Part shown: positions 5,528 through 5,959 of the stretch, one piece after another
How positions within the stretch are numbered: the first letter of the stretch is position 1
Layout: every line of letters starts with the position of its first letter
NCBI GenBank assembly: GCA_030627155.1
Contig: DAOUSP010000084.1
Location: 1 to 5,959 of the forward strand
Origin: Candidatus Aminicenantota bacterium
GTDB lineage: Bacteria; Acidobacteriota; Aminicenantia; Aminicenantales; Aminicenantaceae
Direction: 5' to 3'
DNA length: 5,959 bases
Position numbers and translations under genes: made by a program
The notes under the pieces: model-generated
What the model saw: only the letters and a program-made list of their open reading frames with translations
What the model was told of the DNA's origin: nothing
Databases searched by the model: none

Positions 5528-5959
5528 ACGAGATTTCTTTAAAACAATGCTCTGTACTTCTCTTTTAACTCCTTTGTTACTGCGGTCTGAAACAGGGCCT
5601 GGCTCACTCGAGCTGCACCTTGTAGCCGAGGAACCTGAATTGTTTATCAGTCAAATCCTCAATGAACTACAGAAGTATAATGTCATAAAAGGAAAATCTT
5701 TTGTTTTTATCGATTCTCATCCTAAAGAAAAACCGATGAGGCATCTCTTGCTTCAAAATGGCTGGGTTGAGGCCCCTGCTACAACCCAGGCAGAGATGAC
5801 GGTCTCCTTCCGTTTCCTTCAACACAAGACGCTTCCTTCTTTCACTCTCATAAAAGGAGGAAGCGTCCTGGACATAAGAACAAACAAGCTCTATTCCTTG
5901 TGGAACGAGATGAATAAAAACCATTCCTCATCTGCCTGTCTTACAATAGCTTCATTTAA
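5520..5959 (+). CDS. Unrecognised protein with Tat-like signal peptide, 3' end outside the window
   Basis: The reading frame stays open from the ATG at 5520 to the window edge (146 full codons); the final TTTAA is out of frame for a stop, so the gene is cut by the window. The N-terminus MDRRDFFKTM has a twin-arginine motif (R3-R4-D-F-F-K7) close to the consensus S/T-R-R-x-F-L-K, followed by a short hydrophobic core (about 10-21), which suggests export in folded form by Tat. No lipobox is seen; C12 lies within the hydrophobic core. The exported part begins near 25 with an alternating, probably alpha/beta region: ELHLVAEEPELF (31-42), a likely helix (43-53), a strand FVFID (61-65), and strand-like MTVSFRFL (93-100) and SFTLIKGGSVLDIR (107-120). 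I recognise no cofactor motif: it lacks the features of ApbE, and no CxxCH haem or ferredoxin motif is present. Overlap with the RseC-family gene and a strong ribosome site place it in the operon, so a role linked to the Rnf complex is possible but unproven. Confidence 0.75.
   Translation, partial: MDRRDFFKTMLCTSLLTPLLLRSETGPGSLELHLVAEEPELFISQILNELQKYNVIKGKSFVFIDSHPKEKPMRHLLLQNGWVEAPATTQAEMTVSFRFLQHKTLPSFTLIKGGSVLDIRTNKLYSLWNEMNKNHSSSACLTIASF
5762..5789. repeat. Perfect 8-bp inverted repeat inside the Tat-signal gene
   Basis: CTGGGTTG (5762-5769) and CAACCCAG (5782-5789) are exact reverse complements with a 12-nt loop. It lies within coding sequence (residues about 81-90 of the Tat-signal protein), and no T-tract follows. 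Confidence 0.45.
5828..5867. repeat. Perfect 10-bp inverted repeat inside the Tat-signal gene
   Basis: GACGCTTCCT (5828-5837) and AGGAAGCGTC (5858-5867) are exact reverse complements separated by 20 nt. The right arm overlaps an AAAAGGAGG stretch (5852-5860) that resembles a strong Shine-Dalgarno but has no ATG or GTG at a usable distance. No T-tract follows, so it is not an intrinsic terminator. Confidence 0.5.

Noticed and set aside
5667..5924. Minus-strand open frame of 85 codons opposite the last gene.
   Set aside because: It lies opposite a plus-strand gene with a strong ribosome site, operon coupling and a clear signal peptide; nothing recognisable is encoded on the minus strand.
5520..5959. 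The Tat-signal protein as an ApbE flavin transferase, which would fit the need to flavinylate RnfD and RnfG.
   Set aside because: Some ApbE proteins have Tat signals, but the visible mature sequence lacks ApbE features such as an early substrate-binding SxY/SEL-type region; no support remains apart from context.

Overview
The window holds one plus-strand operon for an Rnf electron transport complex (ferredoxin:NAD+ oxidoreductase, ion-pumping). The gene order is rnfC-rnfD-rnfG-rnfE-rnfA-rnfB, followed by a gene for a RseC-family membrane protein and then the 5' part of an unrecognised gene whose product starts with a twin-arginine (Tat)-like signal peptide. The last gene runs off the right edge. 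All six Rnf subunits are complete and carry the expected cofactor motifs, so the complex is probably functional.

Layout: 1-195 is an AT-rich non-coding leader with a candidate sigma70-like promoter (TTGACA at 136-141). From 196 to the end the strand is almost fully coding. Neighbouring genes overlap by 1-11 nt or are separated by 1-2 nt (ATGA, GTGA and TAATG junctions), which is strong evidence for a single translationally coupled transcript. No terminator is seen, so the operon probably continues past 5959. No RNA gene, mobile element or CRISPR array was found.

How the genes work together (family knowledge): RnfB takes low-potential electrons from ferredoxin through its [4Fe-4S] clusters. 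They pass through the membrane pair RnfA/RnfE (a shared Cys-ligated [2Fe-2S] site), the covalently FMN-bound RnfG and RnfD, and then RnfC, which carries FMN and two [4Fe-4S] clusters and reduces NAD+. The exergonic reaction drives Na+ or H+ export; which ion cannot be read from this sequence. RseC-family proteins are associated with Rnf/Rsx systems, in E. coli with reduction of SoxR.

Organism: the order CDGEAB and the long RnfB with an extra C-terminal ferredoxin-like domain are seen in anaerobic bacteria (for example Thermotoga and Clostridia for the order), not in the E. coli rsxABCDGE layout. Base composition looks moderately AT-rich by eye. The phylum cannot be fixed from the window; an anaerobe is a reasonable inference.

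Most interesting points: (1) the last ferredoxin-like domain of RnfB has lost three cysteines of one cluster; (2) the flavinylation motifs of both RnfD and RnfG have Asn where Asp is usual; (3) an unrecognised Tat-signal protein is translationally coupled to the end of the operon; (4) perfect inverted repeats lie at and inside that last gene.
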